This document shows positions 1-12,637 of a DNA stretch of 64,000 bases, piece by piece. The translations under genes and the position numbers were made by a program. The DNA is taken from assembly GCA_009599575.1 (NCBI GenBank), contig VWND01000038.1:1-64000 (forward strand). Direction: 5' to 3'. Position 1 is the first letter of the stretch. Each line of letters opens with the position of its first letter. Under the pieces are notes generated by a model that saw nothing but the letters and a program-made list of their open reading frames with translations, had not been told where the DNA came from and ran no database searches. The DNA comes from Blumeriella jaapii (Eukaryota > Ascomycota > Leotiomycetes > Helotiales > Drepanopezizaceae).

Positions 1-299
1 TATAATTTTACGCTTCCTATTGCTTATTTTATTATATATTTTTTTTTTATATTACTTTTTCATATTTTTTTACGATTATTTTTTTTTATTTTTATTATAT
101 ATTTTATTTACATATTACTTTTTTATAATTTTTTACGCTTTCTATTCCTTTTTTTATTATATATTTTTTATTTTATATTACTTTTTACACTTTCCATTGC
201 TTTTATTTTTTTTTATATTTTATTTATATATAATTTTTTTAAAACATTTACGCTTTTTAATACTTATTTTATTTTATATTTTATTTATATATAACTTTT

Positions 300-665
300 T
301 TATAACATTTACGCTTTCAATTTTATTTTCTTTTATATTTTCTTTTATATTTTCTTTTATATTTTTTCTTTTATATTTATATATAATTTTTTTTAAAACA
401 TTTTACGCTTTTTAATACTTATTTTATTTTATATTTTATTTATATATAACTTTTTTATAACATTTACGCTTTCAATTTTATTTTCTTTTATATTTTCTTT
501 TATATTTTCTTTTATATTTTCTTTTATATTTTTTTTTATATTTTCTTTTATATTTTTCTTTTATATTTTCTTTTATATTTTCTTTTATATTTTCTTTTTA
601 TTTTCTTTTATTTTCTTTTATATTTTCTTTATATATTTTCTTTTATTTTTTTCTTTTATATTTTC
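300..665. repeat. Minisatellite, unit about ttttatattttc
   Basis: Roughly 12-base units of ttttatattttc are repeated with small length changes, twice interrupted by the ACGC core of the surrounding degenerate repeat. No gene is visible. Confidence 0.75.
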
Positions 666-1639
666 TTTTTACTATTTACGCTTTTTATTACTTATTTTAT
701 TACTTATTTTATTACTTATTTTATTACTTATTTTTATTATATATTTTATTACTTATTTTATTATATATTTTTATTATATATTTTATTATATATTTTATTA
801 TATATTTTTTTATATATATTACTTTCTCATAACTTTTTACGCTTTCTATTACTTATTTCATTATATATTTTATTTACATATATTTTTTTTCATAATATTT
901 ACGCTTCCTATGCCCTTTTATATTTTTTCTTATATTTTTTCTTTTTTACCATTTACGCTTTCTATTACTTATTTTCATTATATATTTTATTTACATATAA
1001 CTTTTTCATAATATTTACGCTTCCTATGCCCTTTTATATTTTTTCTTTATATTTTCTTTTTTACCATTTACGCTTTCTATTACTTATTTTATTATATATT
1101 TTATTTATATATAACTTTTTCTTAACATTTACGCTTTCTGTTACTTATTTTATTATAAATTTTATTTTATATTACTTTTTCATAACTTTTTTACGCTTTC
1201 TATTACTTATTTCATTTATATTTTATTTATTTATAACTTTTTTTATTAAACTTACGCTTTCTATTACTTAATCTATTATATATTTTATTTCTATGTACTT
1301 TTTTTCATACTTTTTATTTTTTTTACGCCTTTTATTATTTATTTTGTTACATATTTTATTTTTATATATTACTTTTTTTCATATTTGTTACGATTTTTTT
1401 TTTTTTTTGCTTTTTTTTTATTTTATATTTTATTTATTCTGTTTATATATTATTTTTCTATCTATATTTTTACGCTATATTATGCTTATTTTATCATATG
1501 CTTTTTTTTTTCTTTTCTTTTTTTTTTAATTATATATTAATTCTTTATAATTTATACGATTTCCATTGCTTATTCTATTATATATTTTATTTATTTCTTA
1601 TTTATTCTTCTAAATTAATACGCTTTTTCATAACTTTTT

Positions 1640-1935
1640 CTATTATATTCTATTATATTATGTTATATTCTATTATATTCTATTATATTCTATTATATTT
1701 TATTATATTCTATTATATTCTATTATATTCCATTATATTCTATTATATTCTATTATATTCTATATATTTTTTATTATATTTTCTTATATTTTCTTATTTT
1801 TCATAATATTCTATTAATATATTCTGTTAATATATTTTGTTAATATATTTTGCTAATATATTTTGTTAATATATTTTGTTAATAAATTTTGTTAATATAT
1901 TTTGTTAATATATTTTGTTAATATATTTTGCATTT
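1640..1935. repeat. Two adjoining minisatellites (tattatattc, then ttaatatattttg)
   Basis: About 1640-1775 is a run of 10-base units tattatattc. About 1805-1935 is a run of 13-base units ttaatatattttg with a few single-base variants. Both lie inside the T-rich tract. Confidence 0.8.
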
Positions 1936-2077
1936 TTAATATATTTTGTTAAATCAATTTTAATAAATTTTTTAATATAATTTTGAATGCATTTTATAAT
2001 ATTTTTTTTAATATATTTTTTAATATATTTTTTAATATCTTTTTTAATATATTTTTTTTTTATTTTTTTTTTTTTTT

Positions 2078-2310
2078 TAATCTCTTTTTTAATATCTCTT
2101 TTTTCCTCTTTTTTTCCTCTCTTTTTTTTCCTCTCTTTTTTCTCTCTCTTTTTTCCTCTCTTTTTTTCCTCTCTTTTTTCCTCTCTCTTTTTTTTTCCTC
2201 TCTTTTTTTTTTCTCTTTTTTAATTTTCTTTTCCCCCCCGCCCTTCTCTCTCTTCTTTCAATTTTTTTCGTTTCTCTCTTTTTTTTTTCCCTTCTAATTT
2301 ATCCGCTTTT
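2078..2310. repeat. Long polypyrimidine tract
   Basis: More than 200 bases are almost purely C and T (ctcttttttcctctc-like units), with a run of seven C at about 2233 and hardly any purine. Homopurine:homopyrimidine tracts of this length can form triplex DNA. No coding content. Confidence 0.8.
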
Positions 2311-3639
2311 CCTTTTTCTCCTTTTATGTTATATTTATTTCTCTATTATTTTTCTCTTTCAATTTACATCTTTTTCATTGTATATTTGCTATATATTTTA
2401 TTAAAATATAATTTTTTATAATTTGAATATTATTTTTTGCATATTTAATTGTATGATTTATTTTATTAAAATCTTAATAAACCCTAACCTTCTTTTAAAT
2501 TTATACGTTCTTATTTAATTTTTTTTATTAATTTTATTTATTTTATTTTGTTATAATAAAAACGCTGTCTTTTATATAATCTAATATATTATATCTTTAA
2601 GTTCATTTATCTATTACAAATTATTTCTTTCTAATTTATAAAATATTTCATTTTTATTTTATTTCATTTTTTAATTATATATTTATTTTCGAATAATTTT
2701 TATACGCTTCTTATTATTTATTTTGTAATATTTTTTATTTAAATATTATTATTTTGATATTATGGAACGCTTTTTTTTTTTGCATATTTTATTATTATAT
2801 ATATTTTATTTATAATTTTTTTTCTTTAAATTATCAACGCTATCTTCTGCCTATTTTTTAATATAATTTTTATTTTTATTTTTTTTTTTTTTTTTTTTTT
2901 TTCTTTCAATTAACAATTTTAATTTTATTTATTATTATTTATTTTTTTTTTTTTTTTTGATTTATTTTTCTTATATATTATTTCCTTATAATATATAAGC
3001 TTTTATTTATTTATTTAATAATATTCTTTTCTATTTAATTTAATAATTATTTAATACTAAGTTTTTCTTTTATACGCTATCTTTTGATTATTATAATTAA
3101 TACTTTTTTATAACTTGTACGCTCCTTTTTGCTTGTTTTTTATAATATATTATATTTATTTATAGAAACAAATCAAATTTTATACATTTTTTATTACTTG
3201 TTTTTATTATATTTTTTTAGGACATTTATTTATATATTAATTTTTTTAGTAGATACGCTCCCTATGGTTTTTTTTTTTATTTTTTATTTTATTTATTTTA
3301 TTTCTGTTTTATATTTGTCTAATTTATTTTTTTTGTTTTTATTTTATTTTCAGTTTACTTTTGTTTTGTTTCCATTTTACTTTTATTTTTACTTTTATTT
3401 TATTTCTATTTTATTTTTATTTCATTTCTTCTTTTTTTTTTTTTATTTCTATTTTATTCATATATTATTCTTTTATAATATATACGATTTTCGTAGCTTA
3501 TTTTATTATTTATTTTATTTCTATTTTAATTTTGTTTTAATTTATTACAATATAAACGATTTCTATTGCTTATATTATTATATAATTTTTAATTCAATTA
3601 TATTTTATTTTTTTTTTACAATACAAACGCTTTACTTTT

Positions 3640-3800
3640 ATTATTTTTCTATTTTATTTTTATTTTACTTTTATTTTACTTTTATTTTACTTTTATTTTA
3701 CTTTTATTTTACTTTTATTTACTTTTATTTTACTTTTATTTTACTTTTATTTTACTTTTATTTTACTTTTATTTTACTTTTATTTTACTTTTATTTTATT
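3640..3800. repeat. Minisatellite, unit about ttttacttttat
   Basis: Near-perfect 11- to 12-base units of ttttacttttat are repeated about a dozen times. A shorter, less regular run recurs near 3905-3975. Confidence 0.75.
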
Positions 3801-4199
3801 TCTATTCTAATTCTTTACAGCTTATACGATTTCTATTACTTATTATATTATATAATTTTTGATTTAATTATATATTACTTTTTTATAATGCAAATGTTTT
3901 ACTATTATTTTACTTTTATTTTACTTTTATATTACTTTTATTTTATTTTTATTTCAATTTTATTTTACTTGTATTTTATTTCTATTTTTTTTTTTTTATT
4001 CTTTACAATTTAAACAATTTTTATTGCTTATTTTATTATACAATTTTTGATTTATTTATATATTACTTTCTTATAATACAAACGCTTTAATTCTTTTTAG
4101 TTTTTGATTAACTTTTATTTTACTTTTGGTTATTTTTATTTCACTTCTATCTTACTTTTACTTTAGTTTACTTTTTTACTTTACTTTTACTATTTATTT

Positions 4200-4560
4200 C
4201 TATTTTTATTTCTATTTTATTTCTATTTTATTTTTCTATTTTATTTCTATTTTATTTCTATTTTATTTCTATTTTATTTCTATTTTATTTCTATTTTATT
4301 TCTATTTTATTTCTATTTTATTTCTATTTTATTTCTATTTTATTTCTATTTTATTTTCTTTTATTTCTATTTTATTTCTATTTTATTTCTATTTTATTTC
4401 TATTTTATTTCTATTTTATTTCTATTTTATTTCTATTTTATTTCTATTTTATTTCTATTTTTATTTTATTTTATTTTTCTATTTTATTTCTATTTTATTT
4501 CTATTTTATTTTATTTCTATTTTATTTTTTTATTTCTATTTTATTTTATTTTTATTTTAT
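4200..4560. repeat. Minisatellite, unit tttctatttta
   Basis: Some 30 units of the 11-base sequence tttctatttta run almost without interruption. Because 11 is not a multiple of 3, it opens long meaningless reading frames. Confidence 0.85.
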
Positions 4561-4919
4561 TTTTTATTTTATAATAAACGCTATCCGTTGCAAATCTTTT
4601 AATAAATCTTTTTATTATAATTTATACGCTATTTTCTGCTGGTTTTATTATGTATATTTTATTTTAATATGTTTTCATATCTTTTGCTTTTTTTATTTTT
4701 GAAATTTTTTTTTATTTTTTTTTTATTTATTTATAAATAAAAAATTTATAGTTTGAACGCCACCCCGTTTTTCTTTTAATTTAAATTAAACTTTATTTAT
4801 TTATATTATTATTTCTTATAATATATACGCTATATCCAGTTTAAATTATTATATACTTTAAATTTTTAATTTATATTCTTTTTTTATGAATTTTAAGCTG
4901 ATTTTTTTGTCTTTTTTAT

Positions 4920-4955
<36 letters not shown>

Positions 4956-5224
4956 TTATTGTTTTTAAATTTTAGGCTATTTTTTTGTCTTTTGTATTAT
5001 AAATGTATTTCTTTAGATTTTTATTTTAATTTTTTATAATTTATATATATATATATATATTAATTTTCTTTTATAATTATTATTTTATACCTTTTTCTGA
5101 TATATATTTATTTATATATTTATTTATTATAAATTAAACGCCCACCCTGTTTTTTTGTAATATAAGTTTTTTTTTTTCTATTTATATTTATCTTCCTTTT
5201 ATTTTTATACGCTATTTATTTATT

Positions 5225-5350
5225 TATTTATTAAATATGATAAATATTTAATTTATATATTATTTAATTTATATATTATTTTTATTTATATATTATTTAA
5301 TTTATATATTATTTAATTTATATATTATTTAATTTATATATTATGTAATT
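5225..5350. repeat. A/T minisatellite (ttatatattatttaatt)
   Basis: About six 17- to 19-base units of an A/T-only sequence (tatatattatttaattta) are arranged in tandem just before the duplicated segment begins. Confidence 0.7.
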
Positions 5351-5646
5351 ATAATTTATACGCTATTTTTGCCTATTTTATTATAATATTATATTTTGAT
5401 TTATATATTATTTCCTTAGAACTTATAAGTCTTTTTTTTCTTATTTAATTATATATTTAAAAAATTAATTTTTCCGAAATATAAGTTTTACTTTTTATTT
5501 ATTTTATTATATATATTTAATTTTTATAATTTTTAAAATTTCTTTTACTTTTTCTATTATATAATTTTTTGTCTTTTTGTTTTTACTTATTTATATTATA
5601 AATCTTTATAATTTAAAATACCACCTTCTGTTTATTATAATTTAAA

Positions 5647-6305
5647 TCATTTTTCTAATAATATTTTTTTCTTATAATATATACACCATCTGCTTTTATT
5701 TTAATATAAGTTTTAATTTTTAATTATATTATTTTTCATAACTTAAACGCTACCGCTTTGTTTTTTTTATTAAAAAAATCTTTTTTATTTAAATATTAAT
5801 TTTTTAAAAATATATATCTTATTTTATACTAATTATTTTTTTTTTTTTTAATATTTTAATTTTTTTTTTTAATATTTATACTATTTTTTTTTTATATATT
5901 TATATAAATAAAGGTTTTTTTTATTACGCTATCCGCTGTTTTTTAATCAACTAGTTTTTTTTTCATAACTAAAGTTTTTTTAAAATTAATTTATTAAATA
6001 TTTTATTTTATAATTATTTTTTATAATAATTCTCGTATTTTATACGCTATTTAATTTAAGAGTTTTTTTTTTAAATATTTCATTTTTACAAAATTTTTAT
6101 TACTTAAATTTATTTTACCGTTATTTTTATTTTGCTTATTTTATACTTTTATTCTTATTTTAAAATTATTTTTTATAATATATTAAATTTCGTAAAAATA
6201 TTTATTCTTCTGCAATTTAGTCGTTAATTTTTATTTTGCTCATTTTAGTTAATACTTTTTTTTTTCACTTATTATATGATTTTCCCTGCCGGTTACTCGG
6301 TATTT

Positions 6306-6341
<36 letters not shown>

Positions 6342-7400
6342 ATTTTCAATTATACGATATATAAATTATTTATTTATCTTTTTCTTTATATTTTTTTATA
6401 ATATTATTAATATTTGTAATATATAATTGTAATATTTTTGCTATTTAGGCCTTTTCTACTTTTTTGTTTATTTATATATATATTTTTTATTTTTTTACAA
6501 ATCATACGATTTTTTTGCTTTGCTTTTTTTTTTTAAATATTAATTGTATAAATCATATATTATTTAAACTGATTATTTTGATGTTTTCTGTTTTTAAATT
6601 TTTTTTTTTTTATTTTATTTATATAAAATAATTTTTAACTTTTGTTTATTAACCGTTATTCGCATTTTTACTTATTGAATCAAAAATTACGGTTTTTTTT
6701 AAAAAATATACGATCTTGTTACTTTGCTTATTATATTATATATTTCAATTTTATGAATTTTATTTTATTAAATTTTATTTTATTCATTTTTTTAATTTAA
6801 TTTTTTTTATTAAATTTTCATTTAATAATTTTTATTTAGGCGTATTTTTTTTTCAACTTTTTAAAAAAACATTTTGTTTATTTAAATAATATTTTTAATT
6901 TTTGCGATTTAACCATTTGTTACATTTTGCAAATATTATAATAAATTATATATTTTTAATAAATTAATATTTATAAAATTACGATTTTGTTATTTTCCAT
7001 ATTTTATTATATATTTTATTATTTATAAACTATACGTTATTTAAGTTTATTTAAGCGTATTTTTTTCTTTTACTTTTTTAAAAATATATTTTGTTTAAAC
7101 AGTTTATATATTACTTTTTATTATATAATTTTTTTAATACTTTTGTTTGATTTTTAATAAATTTTCCTTTTTATAAAATACTCGGGTTTATTACCTTTTC
7201 CTTTTTTTTTTTTCAAATTTTTTTTATAAATTATAAGTAGTTTAAGTTTCTTAAGCGTAATTCTTTTTTGCTTTTTTAAAATATATTTTATTTATATAAA
7301 TTTTATTTTACTTTTTTTTTATTGAAATTTTTTATTTTTTGGAATATTTTATAGAAAATTATATTTTTTTTTTAAATTATACGCTATTTAAATCTTTTAA

Positions 7401-7435
<35 letters not shown>

Positions 7436-8230
7436 TTTATAAAATATATATTTTTTGCTTTTTGTTATTTAGTTTTTTTACATTTTTACTTATTTTATAA
7501 AATTTTTTATTATTTATAAATTATACAATTTGTTAGCTTTGCTTATTTTAATATATATATTTTAATTTTATAAATTTTATATTATTTAAAGCTATTATAT
7601 CGGAATATTTTGTTTATGCTTATTTTATAAATTATTTTATTTTTATATATTATACGCTATCCTCTGTGGCTAAACTATTGTTTTATTCTTTTATTTATTA
7701 TATATATATATTTTTTTTTAATTATATATCTAATTTATAAATTTTCTTCTATCAAATATTACGCCATTTCCTGTTTTTGTAAATTATCGATTAATAAATT
7801 TATAAAATATAAAATATTCTTGTTTTATATACTATCAATTACTAATTGATTTTAGGAAATGAAATATAATTTTTACAATTTATATATTGTTTTTTAAAAT
7901 AATATGAATTTTGCGAATTTTATTTAATTTTGAAAATTGTATAAATTGAATTGCTTTTATCGCTACTTTTAATAATTTTTATTTATATAATTTCCATTTG
8001 CTCAATATAAAATTAAAAAATTTATTAAATAATCTTTAGTACTAAAACATGTATATATTCAATTTTATCGATACGTTAATTAAATAATTTTAAAAGATTT
8101 TATTAAATATTTATTTTTTTTGTAGAAACAAAATCGAAATTTTGAAAAAAATCGAAAATTTTGAAAAAAAATCGAAAATTTTGAAAAAAGTTCGAAAAAT
8201 TTAAAAAAAAAAAAAATTTGAAAATAAAAA
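5647..8230. repeat. T-rich ACGC-type array inside first 14-kb copy
   Basis: This continues the degenerate array of 1-5646, with recurring tacgctatccgctgttttt-type cores, long T runs (for example about 6310-6338 and 7402-7427) and scattered tttaagcgtaatttttt motifs. No gene-like reading frame was seen on either strand. Confidence 0.75.
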
Positions 8231-8400
8231 AAAAGTGAAGAATAATGTGTAATACCCTTTTTAATTCCCTCCTCTTTACAACATTATTAGCTTACAAGCT
8301 CGCCCGCAAGCTTATAAGGTTCTTATTCTTCTGATTATAGCTTATTATCATAAGCTCACCAACTAAGCTAACGGGCAGTTGGTGTGGTTTGGTTGCAAAA
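8231..8400. other. GC-richer island with three consecutive hairpins
   Basis: Three inverted repeats lie within 95 bases. Hairpin 1: cttacaagct (8291-8300), loop cgcccgc, then aagcttataag (8308-8318), with one mismatch. Hairpin 2: agcttat (8339-8345), loop tatc, ataagct (8350-8356), perfect. Hairpin 3: caccaact (8357-8364), 12-base loop, agttggtg (8377-8384), perfect. The island is conserved in the second copy at about 22283-22450 and is much less AT-rich than its surroundings. It could be a structured RNA, a replication or recombination element, or the remnant of a small transposon end; function is unknown. Confidence 0.6.
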
Positions 8401-8449
8401 AATACAATGAAATCTAACTATAACCTTTACTTTCAAATCAAACTTCACG

Positions 8450-9950
8450 TTACGATTAATATTATAATAAAAATTAAAAAATCTGTTAGTTATAATTTTG
8501 TTATTATAATAATATATATATAAACTTTAATAATTTTCAAATAATTATAATTTTTTTTGGCGTTTTCAAGTTTAATCGAAAATTTCCAATATGTTTCAAA
8601 TTTTGTAGCCGAAAAATATAATAATTTTTTTTTATATATTTTTTTTTTTTAATAATTATTTAATATAATTATATTAATTACCCTCGATAATAAATTATAA
8701 TTAGAAATAAAAACTAATATTATTATATATCTTATAAAAATTATATTTAAAAATTTAATTATTTCAATAATATATATAAATTTAAATTAAATTAAATTAT
8801 TATAAAAAAGCAAAAAGTAATTGTTTTCGTTTTCGAATTTAATTTACAATTTCTTATATGTATTTATAGTATATATCAGATATTATAAAATATATAATTT
8901 TTTCAATTTTATTTATTATTTTACATTTTTAAATAAAAGTATTTTTTTTTTTTTAAAAAAATATTAAATAGATTAATATATTATTTTCATTATATATCCT
9001 ATATTATATTAATAAGTTTTTTTCTCTATTTTATTTACTATTTTATTTACTATTTCATATTGTTTTATATTATATTTCTTATATATCCGATATTATATTA
9101 ATATATTTTTCTTTATTTTATTTAGTATTTCAAATTTCTATATAAAAGTCTTTTTAAAAAAAAATTTTTAAAAAGATTTATATATATTAATTTATATTTT
9201 CACATTAATATTTACCTTGAAATTCATATATTAATAAATATTAAAAAAATTATAATAACTACTTTTGTTATTCTAATCATATACTTAACTTCGAGTTTTA
9301 TTTATATTATTATATAAAAAAGTATGAAAATTTTTTAATTGCGTTTTCGAATTTACTTCGTAGTTTTTAATATAATTTTGTATTATATCGCCGATAAATA
9401 TATTAATATATTTTTCTCATATTTGTTAATTTAATCTTAATATGTATAATTTTTTTTAAATAATTATTAAATATATTTGTAGTTATGGCCCCTTATTTTT
9501 AAACCAAACTTACTGTAAAAATGAATTTTATAATAAAAATAAGAAAATTTGATAATTAAATTAATTTAATAATTTCACAAACCCAGCTTTAATTTAAATT
9601 ATTATAAAAATAATTATTTATTATTATAAAAGTAATTATAATTTTTTTTTTTTTTTGCGTTTTCAAATTTATTAAAATATATTTTTTTTTTTTTTTTTTT
9701 TATTATATAGCCAAAAGATCCAATAATATATATTTATATTATTAATATTATATTGTATTTTAATAAGGGAAATTTGAAGTAATTAATTGCATTGTTATAT
9801 TAATATGTAAAAGCTTAATTTTTATTTGTATTTTTTTATGTAAAAAGTTAAAAACAATATTAATATTTGCGTTTTCAAATGTAATTAATTAATAATTTCA
9901 AATATATTTACGTTTATATTTATATTTAGATTTAGTTTTTCTATTTCTTT
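8450..9950. repeat. Degenerate repeat marked by gcgttttcaaatttaat
   Basis: A motif close to gcgttttcaaatttaat recurs near 8561, 8828, 9342, 9655 and 9867. It is usually preceded by ttattataaaa...aataatt and followed after about 50 bases by tatatcgccgataaatat or a variant. Spacings are near 200-300 or a multiple, suggesting an old tandem repeat that has largely decayed. No gene is visible. Confidence 0.6.
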
Positions 9951-10540
9951 CTATTATTTATATTTATATTTATATTTATATTTATATTTTATATTTCTAT
10001 TTCTATTTCTATTTATATTTCTATTTATATTTCTATTTTTTATATCTATTTATATTTCTATTTATATTTCTATTTATATTTCTATTTATATTTCTATTTA
10101 TATTTCTATTTATATTTCTATTTATATTTCTATTTCTATTTCTATTTATATTTTTAATTATATTTCTATTTATATTTCTATTTATATTTATATTTATATT
10201 TATATTTCTATTTCTATTTAATTATTTTTATATCGAATGTTTTAATAAGTTTCAGACAGATAAAATATTAATAATTTAATTTGTAAAGAAAATAGAAATT
10301 TAATTTATATCTAATATTTCTATTTCTATTTATTTTCTTTCTATTTCTATTTCTATTTCTATTTCTATTTCTATTTCTATTTCTATTTCTATTTCTATTT
10401 CTATTTCTATTTCTATTTCTATTTCTATTTTATTATATTTATATTTCTATTTAAATTTCTATTTTTATTTCTATTTCTATTTCTATTTCTATTTCTATTT
10501 CTATTTCTATTTCTATTTAATTCTTTTATATCAAATGTTT
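9950..10540. repeat. CTATTT-family minisatellites with an interspersed 75-base unit
   Basis: About 9955-10225 is a run of the 12-base unit tttctatttata; about 10310-10530 is mostly the 6-base unit tttcta. A ~75-base sequence containing aatgttttaataa..ttcagacagataaaatatta follows each run (about 10235 and 10525), so this spacer has been duplicated with the arrays. The arrays lie just past the 3' end of the helicase pseudogene. Confidence 0.85.
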
Positions 10541-11104
10541 TAATAAATTTCAGACAGATAAAATATTAATAATTTAATTTGTAAAGAAAATAAAAATTTA
10601 ATCTAAGATATTTTCATCTGTTAAGTCAATAAATATATATTTAAAACCTAAAATAGATTCAGTATCTAATTCCGTAATATAAACCTGTTTAGTAAAACTT
10701 TTTATAAAACTATTTATATTCGAAATAGATTTATTATCAAATAGATTTTGATAATAATCGGAATTTTGTTTTTTTTTTTAGGCCATAATTCATTTCGTTT
10801 AAATAATAAACTTATTATTTGATAAACAAAATTTATTAATACACATTTATTTTCAAATTCGAAAGATTGACGTAATCGATAACAAATAACAGTAGGTAAT
10901 AAACAAATAAAACAACAACTATTTTCGTATAAATAAAAACTATTTCGAATAAATTCTTTTTTTATATTTTGTGAAAATAAATCAAGATTCGCAAATTCAA
11001 TACAATCGCGAGTACAATAATTACTAGTATTTTGCGTATAAATAAAATAACAATACGTGCAAAAATTATTATTTTCAAAACTTTGCGATAAAACCCAAAT
11101 TAAA

Positions 11105-11470
11105 TCATTTTTTTGCGTTTTCGACTTCTTTTGTAATTGTATTAATAATTTGCGCTTGTTTTTCGTAAATATTATTACGATTTATACAAAGATCGCAATT
11201 TGCACTAGTTTTAGAACACTGATCTAAAATAGTATTATTTAAATATAAAGAAATTAATCGTTTACGACAGACTACTTCGCGTAAATAACTTTTAATTAAT
11301 TTTTTATTTAACGAATCGTTTTCGATTTCTTTTTCAAAACCTGAATTATAAAAAAACATCGATATAGCTTCGTTTTTATCGCGGCCGGCCCGACTAGAAC
11401 CTTGTAAAAAACCGTTAAATTCGAAAGCTAATTTATAATAAATAGTAGCACGTATATTAATAATAATCAA
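11105..11470 (-). pseudogene. RecQ helicase lobe-2 and zinc-binding fragment (first copy)
   Basis: A 121-residue open piece of the helicase pseudogene. Residues 23-35 (QGSSRAGRDKNEA) match RecQ motif VI, whose arginines contact ATP. Cysteines at 68, 85, 92 and 95 (C.. then C......C..C) fit the zinc-binding subdomain that follows the helicase core in RecQ proteins. It lacks a credible start of its own, being cut from the upstream part by frameshifts between 11470 and 11822. In the second copy the Gln codon of motif VI is a stop. Confidence 0.8.
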
Positions 11471-11821
11471 AGCCTTTTTTGCAAACCGCTAGTACAAACT
11501 AAAATATTATAAAAAGTTGTATAATCGGTAGTAAAACTTTTTAAAACCGATTCCTTTTCATTTTTTAATAATTCAGACGTATATTTCGCGCAATCTAAAA
11601 ATTCAGATAATTTATCGACAAGCGCAATTGTAAAACAAAATATTATTTTTTATTTAAATATGATTTAAAATTCGATTTTAATTCAAAAAATAATATTCTT
11701 CGATTTTTTAAATTTATTTTGCATACTTTTAGATTTAAAACTTAAAGCTCGATATGATATATTATTACGTAAAAACAATCGGCCCGTATTTTAGCAAAAG
11801 TTTGTAAATTTAATTCATTAA

Positions 11822-12637
11822 TCAATTGATTTTTTGATTTACGGATAATATACCAGTTAAAAATACTGTTTGAACTTTCAAATTAAGAATTTTTTTAAAT
11901 TGATATATTATAAAACGATAATTAGCCGCAGTTATTAGCAAATGACACTCGTCTAATATAATTCTATCAATTTTTCCTTTATCAATTTTATTTATTAATA
12001 AATTAATAAATATATCGTTTTTCAAAGTTTTAATAAAAATAAAAGTTATAGTTTTAAATTCAAAATTATCTTCGTAATTACTAACAGAAATTCCAAATTC
12101 ATTTGCACGTTTAAATAAATCGCTTTTTAAACCAATTAACGGTACGATAATAATAGTAATTTTGGCGTTAGATAAAGCAGCGCATAATAAATAAATCAAT
12201 GATTTACCACTACTAGTAGGTAATATTCCTAATATATAAAGCACTTTTAATAAAATACTTTTTAATAAAGTTTCTTGTTCAGAAATAATAAAATCGATTT
12301 CAGAATTATTTAAAAATTCGCGTAATAATAATAATAACGTATTATCTCCGATAGGCATAATAAATAAATAATTCAAATTTGTAAGCTTAATTTTTTTATT
12401 AATTGAATTATATTCGAAAAACGCTTGTCTATTATGTTTTTTAGCTTTTGAATTATTATTTAATAAAAGCTTTTGATAACGTAATGCAAAAGTCAAAGAT
12501 TCAGTTTTGTTTTTATTAATTCTAATTTTATTAATAATATCGAGATTATTTAAAAATGAATTATTAATAATTTCTTTATTATTTAAGCCGAAAAAATCAA
12601 AATAACGAAAGCAAAATTGTAAATACTTTGATTGCAA
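11822..12637 (-). pseudogene. RecQ helicase lobe-1 fragment (first copy)
   Basis: A 271-residue open piece. Motif I is ILPTSSGKS (residues 138-146, Walker A Lys145). Motif II is IILDECHLL (D229, E230, C231, H232). Motif III is FLTGIL (259-264), corresponding to the usual LTATL. This is the DEAH/DECH RecQ pattern. The frame is lost just after VNQ by a homopolymer length difference relative to the second copy, where the reading continues as VNQENQLINKLN. All catalytic residues of lobe 1 are intact here. Confidence 0.88.

Larger units (their letters stand above)
1..5646. repeat. T-rich degenerate tandem-repeat tract with conserved ACGC
   Basis: The whole stretch is built from a very diverged repeat. 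A unit reads roughly as an ACGC-containing core (tttacgctttctatt), then ttattttattatatatt, then more T/A, recurring about every 50-70 bases early on and more widely later. On the plus strand T dominates and G is almost absent outside the ACGC core and a few tgc triplets. Several simple-sequence blocks are embedded and listed separately. The long plus-strand open frames here encode only Phe/Leu/Ile/Tyr/Ser runs and are artefacts of T-rich sequence, not genes. The same ACGC-type repeat continues without a break into the 14-kb duplicated segment. Confidence 0.8.

Noticed and set aside
2470..2495. aaaccctaacct as a telomere tract
   Set aside because: Only about one and a half CCCTAA-like units, with no tandem run, so not evidence of a telomere at this place.
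20..4602. Long plus-strand open frames rich in Phe, Leu, Ile and Tyr
   Set aside because: They arise from T-rich simple repeats lacking stop codons; composition is low-complexity and several frames overlap over the same bases.
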